From Vulcanimicrobiia bacterium (lineage in GTDB: Bacteria > Vulcanimicrobiota > Vulcanimicrobiia > Vulcanimicrobiales > Vulcanimicrobiaceae), in NCBI GenBank assembly GCA_025451135.1, contig JANWKW010000105.1, positions 1 through 6,129 on the forward strand: a stretch of DNA of 6,129 bases, given 5' to 3'. Below the pieces are notes generated by a model that saw only the letters and a list, made by a program, of their open reading frames with translations, had not been told where the DNA came from and searched no databases. Below, piece after piece: positions 5,407-6,129 of this stretch (position 1 is the stretch's first letter; every line of letters starts with the position of its first letter). The position numbers and the translations under genes were made by a program.

Positions 5407-5451
5407 GCCCCGTCCTACCTATATCTGAAGCCGTTCCCGACCTATCTCTGA
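5391..5451 (+). repeat. Three degenerate 23-bp-spaced repeats upstream of the rRNA promoter
   Basis: The 8-mer CCGACCTA occurs at 5391, in the one-mismatch form CCTACCTA at 5414, and again at 5437, with an exact 23-bp period. Similarity extends past the core: ACCTATATCTGA (5417-5428) and ACCTATCTCTGA (5440-5451) differ at one base of 12, and copies one and two also share AAGCC. The first copy overlaps the last codons of the CGNR gene. The array ends just before the UP element, ~28 bp upstream of the -35. Confidence 0.6.
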
Positions 5452-5456
5452 GCGCG

Positions 5457-5475
5457 AAAAAATACTTTTATATTG
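5457..5475 (+). promoter_or_regulatory. UP element of the rRNA promoter
   Basis: A run of six A followed by an AT-rich tract ending in TTTTATATTG stands out in otherwise GC-rich DNA, at about -57 to -39 from the expected start. This is the position where the RNA polymerase alpha C-terminal domain binds at strong rRNA promoters. Confidence 0.7.
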
Positions 5476-5478
5476 TGC

Positions 5479-5507
5479 TTGACAGGGGTACAGGCCCGCG
5501 ATATACT
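5479..5507 (+). promoter_or_regulatory. rRNA operon promoter (P1-like)
   Basis: TTGACA (5479-5484), a 17-bp spacer and TATACT (5502-5507) give a near-consensus strong promoter. A GC-rich discriminator (GCTCGTCG) follows, as is usual for promoters under stringent control. The transcript should begin near 5514, giving a leader of about 290 nt before the mature 16S end. I see no equally good second promoter downstream; TTATAT at 5775-5780 lacks a -35. Confidence 0.88.
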
Positions 5508-5584
5508 GCTCGTCGTGGCTCAAGCGCCCCGTGCGCCGGTTCCGTCGAAAGATCGGAACGGACAAGGCACGAGGCCGGCTAGAG

Positions 5585-5605
5585 TTCGCTCCTTGAAAAC
5601 TGAAC
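5585..5605 (+). promoter_or_regulatory. boxA-like antitermination site in the rRNA leader
   Basis: GCTCCTTGAAAACTGAAC resembles boxA sites (GCTCTTTgAAAACt type) found in rRNA leaders of many bacteria, where NusB/NusE bind and keep RNA polymerase from terminating early. It lies about 75 nt after the expected transcript start, a usual position. Confidence 0.6.
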
Positions 5606-5631
5606 CGTGCAGTAGCGCACAAGTCTGTGGG

Positions 5632-5688
5632 TCTCTCGAGATGGCCGATACACCGTTCCACCGGTGTCGGTCGCAAGTCTCGTAGAGA
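5632..5688 (+). other. Long stem-loop in the rRNA leader
   Basis: TCTCTCGAGA (5632-5641) pairs with TCTCG-T-AGAGA (5678-5688), ten base pairs with one bulged T. Inside it CCG and ACACCG (5645-5647, 5650-5655) pair with CGGTGT and CGG (5662-5670) around loop TTCCAC. It is probably a folded part of the pre-rRNA leader, which can matter for nascent folding or processing. There is no U-tract, so a terminator is unlikely. Confidence 0.55.
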
Positions 5689-5738
5689 ACGTACATTTCT
5701 TGGCTAGTATTCGCGTCGCAATAGGCGGCGTGAGTGCG

Positions 5739-5758
5739 GATCACTTTCGCAAGTGATC
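5739..5758 (+). other. Perfect 8-bp hairpin in the rRNA leader
   Basis: GATCACTT and AAGTGATC form a perfect stem around loop TCGC. It is followed by ATTAAATAG rather than a run of T, so it looks like a leader structure more than a terminator. It sits about 50 nt before the 16S 5' end. Confidence 0.55.
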
Positions 5759-5794
5759 ATTAAATAGTCAGCGATTATATAGGGCCATTTCAGG

Positions 5795-5806
5795 CTCCAT
5801 AAAATT

Positions 5807-5815
<9 letters not shown>
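5795..5815 (+). other. Perfect inverted repeat spanning the 16S 5' end
   Basis: CTCCATAAA (5795-5803) and TTTATGGAG (5807-5815) pair perfectly around ATT. The right arm is the first nine bases of the predicted mature 16S. In the precursor it would compete with normal 5'-end pairing until the leader is removed. Confidence 0.6.

Positions 5816-6129
<314 letters not shown>

Noticed and set aside
5106..5582. A 158-codon frame overlapping the CGNR gene
   Set aside because: It is the +1-type shadow of a clearly recognised zinc-finger gene, and it runs through the rRNA promoter.
5473..5685. Short open frames inside the rRNA leader on both strands
   Set aside because: They lie over the rRNA promoter and leader, have no SD and show no protein-like composition.

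Overview
This is a GC-rich bacterial chromosome segment. It runs from the 3' end of trpA, through a set of small housekeeping and accessory genes, into the first ~320 bases of a 16S rRNA gene. The protein genes are strongly GC-biased, while the promoters and the rRNA leader are clearly AT-richer islands. The TlpA-like proteins with poorly conserved signal peptides and Pro/Thr tails, together with the 16S 5' domain, would fit a little-cultured phylum such as Eremiobacterota/Vulcanimicrobiota (WPS-2). That placement is a guess from memory of family features, and a 16S search would settle it.

Layout. (1) 2-340 +: C-terminal end of tryptophan synthase alpha. (2) 360-1615 +: two tandem, overlapping, clearly duplicated TlpA/thioredoxin-fold genes, each with WCPPC and a proline-rich tail. 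(3) 1612-2405 -: a GNAT acetyltransferase followed by a four-helix hypothetical membrane protein, coupled by a GTGA overlap; the membrane gene converges on the second tlpA so tightly that both stop codons share one CTAG. (4) 2494-4062 +: a full-length L-glutamate gamma-semialdehyde (1-pyrroline-5-carboxylate) dehydrogenase, rocA type. (5) 4085-4772 -: a small-protein and VOC cluster, made of a 43-aa ORF, a VOC/glyoxalase-fold protein and a 38-aa one-helix membrane peptide; all three have Shine-Dalgarno sequences and the two small ORFs are easy to miss. (6) 4861-5406 +: a CGNR zinc-finger (ABATE/CGNR) protein, divergent from (5). (7) 5391-5806: a three-copy 23-bp repeat, an UP element, a near-consensus rRNA promoter, a boxA-like site and several leader hairpins. 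(8) 5807-end: 16S rRNA, truncated by the window.

How the parts may work together. The strongest unusual signal is the 4773-4860 intergenic region. Two near-consensus sigma70-type promoters face away from each other and use the same TTGTCAA heptamer as -35 element on opposite strands, each with an exact 17-bp spacer. RNA polymerase cannot occupy both at once, so the CGNR protein and the 43-aa ORF/VOC operon should be coupled or mutually exclusive. The CGNR transcript would begin only about 2-3 nt before its ATG, which makes it a likely leaderless mRNA. The second notable signal is the 23-bp repeat array upstream of the rRNA promoter, placed where activator sites would be expected. No CRISPR, transposase, phage gene or tRNA was seen.
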